A stretch of 20,972 bases of DNA from CAZWUW01 sp964636895 (GTDB lineage: Bacteria > Bacillota > Thermincolia > Thermincolales > CAZWUW01), in contig CAZWUW010000054.1 of the NCBI GenBank assembly GCA_964636895.1, positions 1 through 20,972 of the forward strand. Reading direction: 5' to 3'. Below, piece after piece: positions 13,363 through 20,972 of this stretch (its first letter is position 1; every line of letters starts with the position of its first letter). The translations under genes and the position numbers were made by a program. The notes under the pieces were generated by a model that saw nothing but the letters and a program-made list of their open reading frames with translations, did not search any database and was not told the DNA's origin.

Positions 13363-14982
13363 TTATTGCACTTTAAACCGGTATATCAGTTTTTCCAATT
13401 CTCCCAATGCCTGATGAAGCTCCTGTGCGCTGGTGGCTATGCATTGACTGGCCGCTGCCTGCTGCTGAGTAGCGGCTGATATCGATTCAGCGGTACTGGC
13501 ATGCTTGTTGGAAATCCGCAGCACTTCACCCAGGTCACGGAACAGCATGGAACTGCTGCCTTTGATTTCAGAAGCAATATTGAAATTTGATTTTAATTCC
13601 CGGGCCGTATTTTGAATGGCATCCCGGATGTCATTAATGGAATAAGCCGTTTCGCCCAGCACCCGTTTGCCGCTTTCCACCTCAGTCGCACCCTGGCGCA
13701 TCAACATGACCGCCTCAGACGTTTTTTTGCTGTTCCCGGAAATAATTAGTTGAATCTCTTTGGCAAAAACGGCGGTTTCTTCGGCCAGCTTTTTTACTTC
13801 ATCAGCTACCACAGCAAACCCCCGGCCGTGTTCCCCTGCCCTGGCCGCCTCAATAGCTGCATTTAGGGATAAAAGGTTAGTCTGCTGGGCAATTTCCGTT
13901 ATGGTATTGGTAATCCGCTCAATATGTAATGACTGCAAAGCTAATTCTTCCATAGCACTGGCCGAAAGCTCAAAAGAGCGCTCGATTTTACCAATTTGCC
14001 GCTCTGTAGCCCGCAGGTTGTCAGTCCCTTCCTCAGTCTTGGCCAGCGCCTTCTCGGCAAGCTCCATACCGCTGTGTGAACTCGCCACCATGTTGGAAAC
14101 CATGCCATCCAATTCGGCCGAAAACTTTTGCGCGGAATGGATGCTGTCCACCTGCTTATGCGTGCCAATAGCTAATTCTTCGGTATTGGCGGCAATTTGA
14201 CTGGAAGCGAGATTAAACTGTTCGGTGGCGGAGGCCTGCTCATCACCTGCCATTGTCACCCGGTGGGCCACACTTTGCAGTTCCTTGATGATCAGCAAGA
14301 GACCAATGCTTATTTTGTTTACTTCAAAAACCAGCTGCCCAAGTTCATCCATTGATGCAGGTTCGGAAAAATTGGTTAAATCCCCTTTGGAAATTGCCCG
14401 GGTACCCTTTAATACATTGTCCAGGGTGGTAAAAATCTGTTTCTTGATTACATGACCAGCAATTAAACTGGCCAACACACCGGACCCAAAAACATACCCC
14501 ATCTCCCAGCCCAGCAGATAAACAGCTTGTGCTACGGCTAACGGAATCAGGGTAGTCATCATCACCTTCAGCCCCAAATAGCGCTCCCTGATGACAATGG
14601 CAGCCCTTACACTGTACTTTTTCTTACCATTGACGATTATCGGCGCAGATGCATCCAGCAGCGTTTCTCCGGTATTGCGGTGATATACCTGCAGCAGCGG
14701 CCGTTCCGTCAAAGCGGCCTGCAGCCCTACCGGGTCATTAAAAAGAACGCCTTCCCGCAAACGGTTGGTGTGAATTAACGCCCTGCCGGTTTCATCAACC
14801 AGCAAAAAATATTCCAGGTCATGCAGGTTTTGGTCAAAAATATTCCTAATTTTGTCGAATCTAAAACTCCCATCTCCGGTTTCGGCAATTATCGCCGCGC
14901 AGGCTTGGGCCACTTCTTCGGCAGTGTCCAGCAATAGATTGCCTTTTTTACTATTCAATAATTTATGTTCATTAGACCCCAA
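13363..14982 (-). CDS. methyl-accepting chemotaxis protein with N-terminal cytoplasmic sensor domain
   Basis: A roughly 539-residue chemoreceptor. From the chosen start it has no hydrophobic N-terminal segment: residues about 15-135 form a PAS/Cache-like alpha-beta domain (FLLVDETGRALIHTN, LLDASAPIIVNGKKKYS, VRAAIVIRE). Two membrane helices follow (about 140-185), then a HAMP region (LKGTRAISKGDLTNFSEPASMDELG, about 190-230). A long coiled coil follows, with the conserved MCP hairpin tip (IAQQTNLLSLNAAIEAARAG... GRGFAVVADEVKKLAEE, about 365-400). The topology therefore puts the sensor inside the cell, unlike classical receptors. TTG 14982 has AAGGAG seven bases upstream; the ATG at 15000 has no ribosome site ahead of it. 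No other chemotaxis genes are nearby. Confidence 0.9.
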   Translation of the reverse strand: MGSNEHKLLNSKKGNLLLDTAEEVAQACAAIIAETGDGSFRFDKIRNIFDQNLHDLEYFLLVDETGRALIHTNRLREGVLFNDPVGLQAALTERPLLQVYHRNTGETLLDASAPIIVNGKKKYSVRAAIVIRERYLGLKVMMTTLIPLAVAQAVYLLGWEMGYVFGSGVLASLIAGHVIKKQIFTTLDNVLKGTRAISKGDLTNFSEPASMDELGQLVFEVNKISIGLLLIIKELQSVAHRVTMAGDEQASATEQFNLASSQIAANTEELAIGTHKQVDSIHSAQKFSAELDGMVSNMVASSHSGMELAEKALAKTEEGTDNLRATERQIGKIERSFELSASAMEELALQSLHIERITNTITEIAQQTNLLSLNAAIEAARAGEHGRGFAVVADEVKKLAEETAVFAKEIQLIISGNSKKTSEAVMLMRQGATEVESGKRVLGETAYSINDIRDAIQNTARELKSNFNIASEIKGSSSMLFRDLGEVLRISNKHASTAESISAATQQQAAASQCIATSAQELHQALGELEKLIYRFKVQ

Positions 14983-15142
14983 GGCACTGCTCCTTTCCAT
15001 GTTCTTATAGAATCTAGGTATGATATTTCGTCAAATATTGTCAAAATCCTCCAGACTGTCGGTAATTATTTTCTGTACATCCGCCATCATTTTACCAAAA
15101 CGGTATTCGGCAGCAAGATACGCACTAAGCTCCGGGTTGGCG

Positions 15143-15183
15143 GCAAAGAAGAAGGCGGCAAACCTGCAACAGTTTGCCGCCTT
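15143..15183 (-). terminator. terminator of the glycosidase-SLH gene
   Basis: A 12-bp stem (15172-15183 with 15152-15163, AAGGCGGCAAAC / GTTTGCCGCCTT) with an 8-base loop, followed by TTCTTCTTT on the minus strand. It begins 4 bases after the stop codon. Confidence 0.88.
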
Positions 15184-15186
15184 CCA

Positions 15187-18100
15187 TTATTGCAAATAAT
15201 GAGCAATCAGTTTACTCATAACAGCCGTGGACTCCGCCCGGTTAGCCACTTCCTGGGGCCGGAACTTCCCGCCGCTGCCGGCAAGCAGACCGGCGGCCTT
15301 GGTATTCCTAACAGACTGCACGGCCCAGGCCGGGATGCGCCCGGCATCCTGGTAACCGGATTTGATATTACTTTTTGGCAGCGCCAAAGCTTTATCTATC
15401 ATCACCGCCATTTCCGCCCGGTTAATTGTCCGCTCAGGGCGGAATGTCCCGTCCTCATAACCTCTGACAATACCCTTCCGTACGGCGGCATTAACGGCAC
15501 CTTTGGCCCAGCCGGGAATATCATCCCGGAAATCTGTGCCGCTGTCTTCAGCAGTCCAGCCTAAAGACTTAGCCAGCAACGTAACAAATTCGGCCCTGGA
15601 TACGCCCTTATCAGGCAGGAAGCGGCCGCCGGGATAACCGGAAACCACCCGGCGGGAGGCCATTTCCAGAATCACAGCTTTAGCCCAACTGGCTGTCAGG
15701 TCGTTAAAGACCGGTGCCGCCCGACCGTCCGTCATTACGGCATAAAGTCCCGGCCGGTCATACTTGCCCAAAATGGTCCCGGCCTGCTCTACCTTGCCCG
15801 GCACCTGTACCCAGACACCGGTAGCCGCATGCCACCACAGCAGCCTGGCTCTTTGCGCAGCTCCGTTTTTGACCGCTGCGCGGATTATCACCGGCTCTGA
15901 AAAGCGGGTTATCGTATCATCCGCCGGAGTAACCGTAAAGGCCGGCAACTGCGGATCATGACCCGGTGTAGCTTGTTCCAACTGCCATTTTTCCCGCAGC
16001 GTGACATTTGTTTTATGAGCCACTGCCCCCGCCGGCAGGTAAACTGAAATCCCTGCCGCCAAATCAATTTCAGCGCTGCCTGTCGGTGTCACCACGGCGG
16101 TGTTCTCCGCCTCCGCCGGCAGAGCCGTCGGTGCCAAATCTTGAACTGTAACCGGTTGTAACAGGTTTATGTGGTCAAGATAGATAACCCCGGTGTCCTT
16201 TTTACTTTCATCAGGCTCCACCAGATATATATCAGTCATTTGTACAGGATACTTCATACCTGCCGGAATCACCGCCATGACGGACCGCCAGCCGGTCCAA
16301 TCCACATTCCGGGCAAAATCAATGGTCTTTTCCGCCCCGGCCGCATCCACCACTGTGCCGCGCAGCCAATGCCCGTTACCGCCGGTGCCCTCTACCATCA
16401 TAGATATGCCCCGCGGCCGGCCGGCAAGGGTAATACCTTCCTTGCCAAATTTTCCGTAAGCCGCCCGGGTGCCGGCACTGTTCCGAAAATCATAATACAG
16501 CCTGGCCGCGCCGCCACCCCGGAAGGTGGGTTCAATCAGACCGGCAGGACCAAAACTACCCGTTACCCCGGCCGGATAACCGGCAAACTGATAATCCACA
16601 GGAGCATCCAAATTCATAAATGGTTTTTCCGCCGTCCCCACACTTACCGGTACCCTGGCTACAGTTCCGTCTAACCGGGCTTGCAGTTCACCCACCGCCC
16701 GTACGTTACCGGCAGAAAACTTGTTAGCGGTGAGATTTCCGATATCACCGTTAACACTCCAAGTCACTTCGCCTGCTTGCAGCATAAACGTTTGTTTTTG
16801 TTTCGTCACCACCCGTACCGCCAGATTCACTGTCTCGCCCGGTAATAATTCAATATTGACCGGTAAAATCTCCATCCGTTCAATATCCTCACTGCCCAGC
16901 ACATGTACCGGGAAGGACTGGCTAATACCCTGAGAAGACGCCGTAACCATAGCATCGCCGGCATAAACAGCCTTGAAAACACCGTTTTCCATTGTCCCGA
17001 TTGGCGGTTCCACCGTCCAGTTAATATCCCCAGGGCTCACCCGGTAAGGGTTATAATACTCATCATAGCCTTTGGCCGTAAAGGTCCGGCTGGTATTAAT
17101 CAGAATATTCTTTTCTCCGCTAATCTTAAACCCGGCCAGCGCTCCCTGCGGAGCAGTGGTATAAATACCCAGGGCTGTTGGCACCTGCCGTTCCGCAGTA
17201 TACACCGGCTTATTAAGCAGGGCTAAACCTTCTTCACCCAATGGCCGCGCGATCATGGTGGAGGAACCCCCACCATCCAAGTTTACAGCCTGCCATACCC
17301 CCTGCGCCGCCAGAAAATCGGCCAGCTCCTCCTGGGTCATACCACGGCTGCCATTACCACCTTCTACTACCACCAGGTACAGGGTTTTTCCGTCCCGGGA
17401 AGCCCCAATAGCTGTACGTGCCCGCTTGCCGGTTATATTCTGGGTAAACCAGCTGCGTTTGCCGTAATTTACCAACATGGCCTGTCCTCCGACAGCAGTC
17501 AGCAAATTATCTTCCTTAACTTGATAGGTTACCTGAACAGATGAACCAACCTGAAAATTGGCGCTCAGAAAATCAGCCGCCGCTCCGTGGCCTGCCAATA
17601 CAAAACCGTTAGCAGGAATTGCTACACCGGGCTGATCAGTACGCAGCTCTCTTACTGCACTGTTTTCCACGACCATTTCCACCACCCCGGTCAGACCGGG
17701 CAATTTTCCCCGGCTGCGCTCACCCCAGCGGGGCGTGTAAATTGTCAGATGATTGACGTCGCTCTCTGCGCCCGGGCCAAGCAGGTAGGTGGGCTTGTTT
17801 ACCCCGAACAGCCAGAACGCCTGCCCATTAGGTGCCGTCACTGTACCCCCGAATTCAAATACTTTGAAAAGGGGTATATTATTGGCCGTCAGTCCAAACC
17901 CGTACATATCCTTGCGCTGTGCCGGCGAACTGATTACGTCGCCGTTTTGTAAAGTAAGTCCGATAGGCGCTTTTTCGCCCATATCAAAAAAATCTCCGTT
18001 AATAGCCGCAATGGCACCATTTTCGGCAGCCATCTTACTAACTGCCTGGGCCTTGGTCAGTTTACCGCCGGTACCGGCCATTGCATCAACTTTAACATAG

Positions 18101-18330
18101 GGGTTGGTAAGGTCTACAGTCATCATAAATACCTTTACCAGACCCTCCGGCGTCCACTGGGAAATGGTTTCTACCGCCACTCCGGCCGCTACCGGTTCTT
18201 TACCCCGTTCTTCATAATTGACGGTATAGGCGGCAAAACCCGTCACCGGCAACAGCGTAACCAACAATACCGCCAACAACAGCCATGACGTAACCCTAAC
18301 CAATCTTCTTCCCCTGCTCCGCAAAAACAT
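15187..18330 (-). CDS. phosphodiester glycosidase (NAGPA) exoprotein with Ig-like, carbohydrate-binding-like and SLH domains
   Basis: A 1047-residue exported protein. It has a signal peptide (about 1-34, ending GFAA) and a NAGPA/DUF2233 phosphodiester-glycosidase domain (about 50-395) with AAINGDFFD, GARTAIGASRDGKTLYL-like KRARTAIGASRDG, and VNLDGGGSSTM. Then follow two Ig-like (Big_2-type) regions (about 398-478 and 485-565), a jelly-roll carbohydrate-binding-like region (about 575-725) and a ZU5-like or other beta segment (745-865). Three SLH repeats (about 872-925, 932-980, 988-1043) close the protein, seen as GYPGGRFLPDKGVSRAEFV, GYEDGTFRPERTINRAEMA and GKFRPQEVANRAEST. NAGPA homologues hydrolyse sugar-1-phosphodiesters, so a cell-wall teichoic-like or capsular polymer substrate is plausible. 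AAGGAGAGG is immediately before ATG 18330. It has its own promoter (18374-18402) and terminator. Confidence 0.93.
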   Translation of the reverse strand: MFLRSRGRRLVRVTSWLLLAVLLVTLLPVTGFAAYTVNYEERGKEPVAAGVAVETISQWTPEGLVKVFMMTVDLTNPYVKVDAMAGTGGKLTKAQAVSKMAAENGAIAAINGDFFDMGEKAPIGLTLQNGDVISSPAQRKDMYGFGLTANNIPLFKVFEFGGTVTAPNGQAFWLFGVNKPTYLLGPGAESDVNHLTIYTPRWGERSRGKLPGLTGVVEMVVENSAVRELRTDQPGVAIPANGFVLAGHGAAADFLSANFQVGSSVQVTYQVKEDNLLTAVGGQAMLVNYGKRSWFTQNITGKRARTAIGASRDGKTLYLVVVEGGNGSRGMTQEELADFLAAQGVWQAVNLDGGGSSTMIARPLGEEGLALLNKPVYTAERQVPTALGIYTTAPQGALAGFKISGEKNILINTSRTFTAKGYDEYYNPYRVSPGDINWTVEPPIGTMENGVFKAVYAGDAMVTASSQGISQSFPVHVLGSEDIERMEILPVNIELLPGETVNLAVRVVTKQKQTFMLQAGEVTWSVNGDIGNLTANKFSAGNVRAVGELQARLDGTVARVPVSVGTAEKPFMNLDAPVDYQFAGYPAGVTGSFGPAGLIEPTFRGGGAARLYYDFRNSAGTRAAYGKFGKEGITLAGRPRGISMMVEGTGGNGHWLRGTVVDAAGAEKTIDFARNVDWTGWRSVMAVIPAGMKYPVQMTDIYLVEPDESKKDTGVIYLDHINLLQPVTVQDLAPTALPAEAENTAVVTPTGSAEIDLAAGISVYLPAGAVAHKTNVTLREKWQLEQATPGHDPQLPAFTVTPADDTITRFSEPVIIRAAVKNGAAQRARLLWWHAATGVWVQVPGKVEQAGTILGKYDRPGLYAVMTDGRAAPVFNDLTASWAKAVILEMASRRVVSGYPGGRFLPDKGVSRAEFVTLLAKSLGWTAEDSGTDFRDDIPGWAKGAVNAAVRKGIVRGYEDGTFRPERTINRAEMAVMIDKALALPKSNIKSGYQDAGRIPAWAVQSVRNTKAAGLLAGSGGKFRPQEVANRAESTAVMSKLIAHYLQ

Positions 18331-18373
18331 CCTCTCCTTATGTATGTAATTATTGTTGGACAGCCACGCTACT

Positions 18374-18402
18374 ATTATACTGCAATAGCACCCATATTTG
18401 AA
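18374..18402 (-). promoter_or_regulatory. sigma-A promoter of the glycosidase-SLH gene
   Basis: On the minus strand: TTCAAA (18397-18402), a 17-base spacer and TATAAT (18374-18379), 43 bases upstream of ATG 18330. An exact 0A box sits 16 bases upstream of its -35. Confidence 0.65.
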
Positions 18403-18417
18403 GCTTTTTGGAAAATG

Positions 18418-18424
18418 TTCGACA
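18418..18424 (-). promoter_or_regulatory. candidate Spo0A box (TGTCGAA)
   Basis: An exact TGTCGAA on the minus strand within TTGTCGAACATTTT, just upstream of the promoter at 18374-18402 and 12 bases past the PHP-gene stop codon. An upstream position would suit activation or repression by Spo0A; neither is shown. Confidence 0.4.
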
Positions 18425-18435
18425 ATTTATCCTAT

Positions 18436-19284
18436 CTATTTCGCCTTTTTCAGCTCGGTCAGCAAATCATACGGCATCCTAAGTCCACCAGTGCCGGTAC
18501 CCAGCTCGATTTCCGGTTTATTTGCGCCATGATAGTCAGTGCCACCCGTAACCAGCAGTGTGTGCCGGCGGGCCAGGCGCAAATACAAATCAGTTTCTTC
18601 GGGCGTATGGGAAGTATAATAAGCCTCTACCCCTTTAAGCCCGGTCTGTTTTAGTTTTCCAAAAAGTTCTGAAAGCCGGTCGGGATTGTGGTCCCTGATA
18701 TATTTGGGATGGGCCAATACCGGTATTCCGCCGGCCTCAAGGATAATCGCTATGCCTTCTGCCGGAGTCAGCTTTTCTTTTTTCACGTAGGCCGGCTGCC
18801 CGACACCTAAGTATTTATCAAAAGCTTCTACAGTACTGGCAGCGTAGCCCTTTTTTACCAATACCGCAGCAAAATGCGGCCGACCAATCACATTGCCGCC
18901 GGCAGCCTCCGCAACTTCTGCCAAAGTAATGTGCATCCCCATTTCCCGTAGTTTCCGGATTACTTTCGGATTCCGCTCCCGACGGTATTCCTGAAGTTGG
19001 CCCAGGCTATGCAGCAGCGATACGGAATTAAGGTTAATGTAATACCCCAGCATGTGCATTTCACCCCCGAGGTAGTCCACACTGATTTCGACCCCCGGCA
19101 CCACTTCAAACTCTCTCTTAGCCGCTTCGGCTAAAGCCTCCGGCAATCCGTCCACAGTATCGTGGTCGGTCACAGCCACTGCCCGCAGGCCTTTCTCCTG
19201 TGCCCGGCCTACCAGCCGCGCCGGGGTCAAGGTACCGTCGGAAGCCGTTGTATGTGCATGCAAGTCAATATATCCCGGTTCCAC
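18436..19284 (-). CDS. PHP-domain phosphoesterase (YciV/TrpH-like, RNase AM family)
   Basis: A 282-residue PHP-fold metal-dependent phosphoesterase. The family motifs are visible in order: DLHAHTTASDGTL (H9, H11, D16), VTDHDTVDG, PGVEIS, a mid-protein IGRPHFA, LAHPKYIRDH, and TGGTDYHG near the C terminus. These provide the trinuclear metal site. Homologues act as 5'-3' exonucleases on short RNA (RNase AM) or as 3',5'-nucleotide bisphosphate phosphatases. The start is GTG 19284, with GGAAGGGTGG upstream. It lies between the siroheme-protein gene and the glycosidase-SLH gene with no obvious functional link to either; the precise substrate is not decidable from sequence. Confidence 0.92.
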   Translation of the reverse strand: MEPGYIDLHAHTTASDGTLTPARLVGRAQEKGLRAVAVTDHDTVDGLPEALAEAAKREFEVVPGVEISVDYLGGEMHMLGYYINLNSVSLLHSLGQLQEYRRERNPKVIRKLREMGMHITLAEVAEAAGGNVIGRPHFAAVLVKKGYAASTVEAFDKYLGVGQPAYVKKEKLTPAEGIAIILEAGGIPVLAHPKYIRDHNPDRLSELFGKLKQTGLKGVEAYYTSHTPEETDLYLRLARRHTLLVTGGTDYHGANKPEIELGTGTGGLRMPYDLLTELKKAK

Positions 19285-19332
19285 TTAACCACCCTTCCTT
19301 CGTCAAAGCTTCTTTAGCTTAGTATAAGCGAC

Positions 19333-19363
19333 GGGCCCGGATGCTGACAACAGCACCGGGCCC
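19333..19363 (-). terminator. strong hairpin downstream of the siroheme-protein gene
   Basis: A GC-rich stem (19351-19363 with 19333-19346, CAGCACCGGGCCC / GGGCCCGG-A-TGCTG with one bulge) and a 4-base loop, 8 bases past the stop. It lacks a clear T-run, so it may be a weak terminator or an mRNA-stabilising structure. Confidence 0.6.
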
Positions 19364-19370
19364 GCCGGGT

Positions 19371-20615
19371 TCACTTGGCTAACAATTTTTTCTGTATATC
19401 CATATAGGTTTCATAATCCCTGCCATTAATCAGACAACCCAAAGATGTTAAAGCGACATTTACAGCACATAACAGGTCGTGTTCAACCACCCGGCAGTGG
19501 TCACAGGTTTCACTTACGGTATGAAAAGCCTCATGAATCTTAAAACCATCATGTTTTTTCATAGGCAGCGTGCGGATAATATCTAAGATATCCGTTGGTA
19601 TCTGGGACAAAAACTTCTGCCCGGTACGGCTAACCCCGACTATACTTTCTTTTGCAATAAACACCTGACATTTGTAACGCTGGCATTCTAAGCAGTGAAT
19701 ACAAATCTGATTTAATACGATAAATGCACTGAAAGCATTTTCTTTGGTAAACCCCGGCAGCCTGGTAACTTTCTCCATAGCCGCAGCCACTTCATCCTTT
19801 GGTGCTAACTCTATCGGAACTTCTTCCATCATTGTTGTTCCGGTATCAGGATATAGCGCTGCTTTCACTGCTTGAGCAAAATATCCGACCCCCGCCTTGC
19901 CAATAATTTCATACAGACGCGGCTTGGCACTGACTATGCCGTCGGCAATAAGCTTATGAGCAAAGTACACATAATTCTTGAGAATTATCTCCACAACCAC
20001 ATTAACGTTTTCCCCCGGCACACCGGTAGCAATGAGTGTCCCGTGAACAGGGGTCAGCTCATTTTCGGCCCCGCCGATATAACCGGCAAACCCGTCCCTG
20101 TTATCCACCAACCCCAGGCATTGGCATTTGGCCGCGGCACAATTGCGCGAACAGCCGGATATGCCGATTTTGAAGTCCCAGGGTAGCTTAACCCCATAAA
20201 AAGCCTGGTCAATTGCCCGGGCTAGGGCCAGCACATCATGCTGCCGGGAGTTTTTGCAATTCCCTTTGCCCAGACAAGCCTTGATATTTCGCAAACTGCC
20301 GTGGACATTGGCAAGTTTTAGACCGGCTGCCGCCAGTTTGCGTAAGGCGTCATCCACTTTGTCTTCCGGCAGTAGCAACACCGGTGCCTGCCGGCTGGAC
20401 AATTTAATGCCAATGCCGCCGTTTTCCATTATCCCGGTAATTACTTTGAGCTCCTGTGGCGTCAACATGCCGCCCGGGGTATTAATAAAAAGAGCCCAAT
20501 TATCATCAGCCTGCTCCACTACCCCCCAGATACATTCTTTATCAGTATATTTGTTTACAGGGTCAGGAACATACTTTACCAGTTCAATCTGCTTCCAGGA
20601 CTGATTTTCATTCAT
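19371..20615 (-). CDS. siroheme/4Fe-4S nitrite/sulfite reductase-like protein with extra C-terminal cysteine clusters
   Basis: A 414-residue protein of the nitrite/sulfite reductase superfamily. The siroheme-4Fe-4S ligands follow the family spacing C-x5-C (CLGKGNC, C114/C120) and C-x3-C (CSRNC, C155/C159). An N-terminal ferredoxin-like half (about 40-105, NTPGGMLTPQELKVI) and the KIGISGCSRNC strand support the fold. The C-terminal third carries two further Cys clusters, CIHCLECQRYKC (C305, C308, C311, C316) and CDHCRVV-EHDLLC (C371, C374, C383) plus C394. These are not part of ordinary siroheme reductases and could hold another Fe-S cluster or zinc. The protein is short for an assimilatory enzyme (usually 500 or more residues). 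ATG 20615 is chosen with GGAGGG seven bases upstream. It may reduce sulfite, nitrite or another substrate, or be a noncatalytic relative; the sequence does not decide. Confidence 0.85.
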   Translation of the reverse strand: MNENQSWKQIELVKYVPDPVNKYTDKECIWGVVEQADDNWALFINTPGGMLTPQELKVITGIMENGGIGIKLSSRQAPVLLLPEDKVDDALRKLAAAGLKLANVHGSLRNIKACLGKGNCKNSRQHDVLALARAIDQAFYGVKLPWDFKIGISGCSRNCAAAKCQCLGLVDNRDGFAGYIGGAENELTPVHGTLIATGVPGENVNVVVEIILKNYVYFAHKLIADGIVSAKPRLYEIIGKAGVGYFAQAVKAALYPDTGTTMMEEVPIELAPKDEVAAAMEKVTRLPGFTKENAFSAFIVLNQICIHCLECQRYKCQVFIAKESIVGVSRTGQKFLSQIPTDILDIIRTLPMKKHDGFKIHEAFHTVSETCDHCRVVEHDLLCAVNVALTSLGCLINGRDYETYMDIQKKLLAK

Positions 20616-20709
20616 TGCCAACCCTCCGGCGCACATATGTTTCATAAAACTCTTATTCTTTATTGTGCTAATATTTTCCTGCTGATTGGCAAGATTTATT
20701 TACTTTTCC

Positions 20710-20972
20710 TTATTCTCCAATTCGATTCTTGACTTCCTGATAAACCTGTTCCGGCGACAAGCCACTGGCTACAATCACCGGGGATTCAGTCTTGACGGTG
20801 GTATCTCCCATCATATTACGATCCATGCCTGATATAATAATAGCATCACAGTTTTTAAGTTCAATGCCAGTCTGCGTATGCGGATCCAGATTAACAACCT
20901 CGTACCCTTTTTCCGACAAAAAGACGCCAACATTACCAATCGGTCCCTCAATAGCCACCCTTTTTTTGGCCA
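20710..20972 (-). CDS. UPF0180 (YkuS-like) protein, start codon cut by the window edge
   Basis: The frame ends at TAA 20710 and stays open to the window end, whose last codons read (A)TG-GCC-AAA-AAA-AGG-GTG. An ATG one base outside the window would give the family-typical start M-A-K-K-R-V-A-I-E-G. The 20958 GTG is therefore probably internal. The visible protein has SEKGYEVVNLD, NCDAIIISGMDRNMMGD and SPVIVASGLSPEQVYQEV, which match the short UPF0180/YkuS family of Bacillus and Clostridia. Function unknown. It lies 95 bases upstream of the siroheme-protein gene on the same strand, possibly in the same transcription unit. Confidence 0.85.
   Translation of the reverse strand, partial: AKKRVAIEGPIGNVGVFLSEKGYEVVNLDPHTQTGIELKNCDAIIISGMDRNMMGDTTVKTESPVIVASGLSPEQVYQEVKNRIGE

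Noticed and set aside
14850..14856. TGTCGAA (0A box) match
   Set aside because: Lies inside the coding region of the chemoreceptor gene.
15021..15165. Minus-strand open frame resembling a helical protein ending in ITDSLEDFDNI
   Set aside because: No start codon with a ribosome site upstream and it runs through the terminator of the glycosidase-SLH gene; probably coincidence or a decayed remnant.

Overview
The window reads as a chromosomal segment from an anaerobic, spore-forming Gram-positive of the Clostridia, most likely a Peptococcaceae/Desulfotomaculum-Pelotomaculum type organism. The evidence is content: GerMN lipoprotein, coat-type proteins, candidate Spo0A boxes, S-layer (SLH) proteins, SigI/RsgI, a PduL phosphotransacylase, a methylenetetrahydrofolate reductase, a siroheme reductase-like protein and a probable selenoprotein. 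This assignment is an inference from gene content; nothing in the window is a taxonomic marker. Almost all genes lie on the minus strand; sigI-rsgI and an insertion-sequence relic are the exceptions.

Layout by position. 1-409: start of a membrane sensor gene, cut by the window edge. 507-834: decayed IS3-type transposase with its right terminal repeat. 853-3477: cell-wall amidase (SH3-SH3-AMIN-Amidase_3) and a GerMN lipoprotein. 3572-4722: CcdA plus a membrane-anchored thioredoxin whose active site reads W-UGA-P-S-C. The in-frame UGA is followed by a compact hairpin with a GGU loop, so this is very probably a selenocysteine thioredoxin that would otherwise be annotated as two broken ORFs. 4811-5452: PduL. 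5555-6057: two small CotF-like coat proteins. 6153-9116: MetF, a DUF457 membrane protein, two tandem DUF3147-like proteins and a small zinc-ribbon protein of the flagellar-operon (TIGR03826/YvyF) type. 9250-13316: a divergent module of an SLH protein with a highly charged tail facing sigI-rsgI. 13363-14982: a chemoreceptor with an N-terminal cytoplasmic sensor. 15187-18330: a 1047-residue phosphodiester-glycosidase/SLH exoprotein. 18436-19284: PHP phosphoesterase. 19371-20615: siroheme/4Fe-4S reductase-like protein with extra cysteine clusters. 20710-20972: a UPF0180 (YkuS-like) gene missing about one base of its start codon.

How the parts fit. Three themes recur. The first is envelope biology: amidase, two SLH exoproteins, and the SigI/RsgI envelope-signalling pair. 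Both promoters in the divergent SLH/sigI intergenic region share the same unusual pattern (TACCC-C ... 19 bp ... CGTA), which suggests that SigI drives its own operon and the SLH gene. The second is sporulation: GerMN protein, coat proteins and four exact TGTCGAA (0A-box) matches in intergenic DNA. The third is redox and C1 metabolism: selenothioredoxin with CcdA, PduL, MetF and the siroheme protein. The best candidate for something not previously described is the Sec-thioredoxin/CcdA pair; the SigI-SLH module is the next best.
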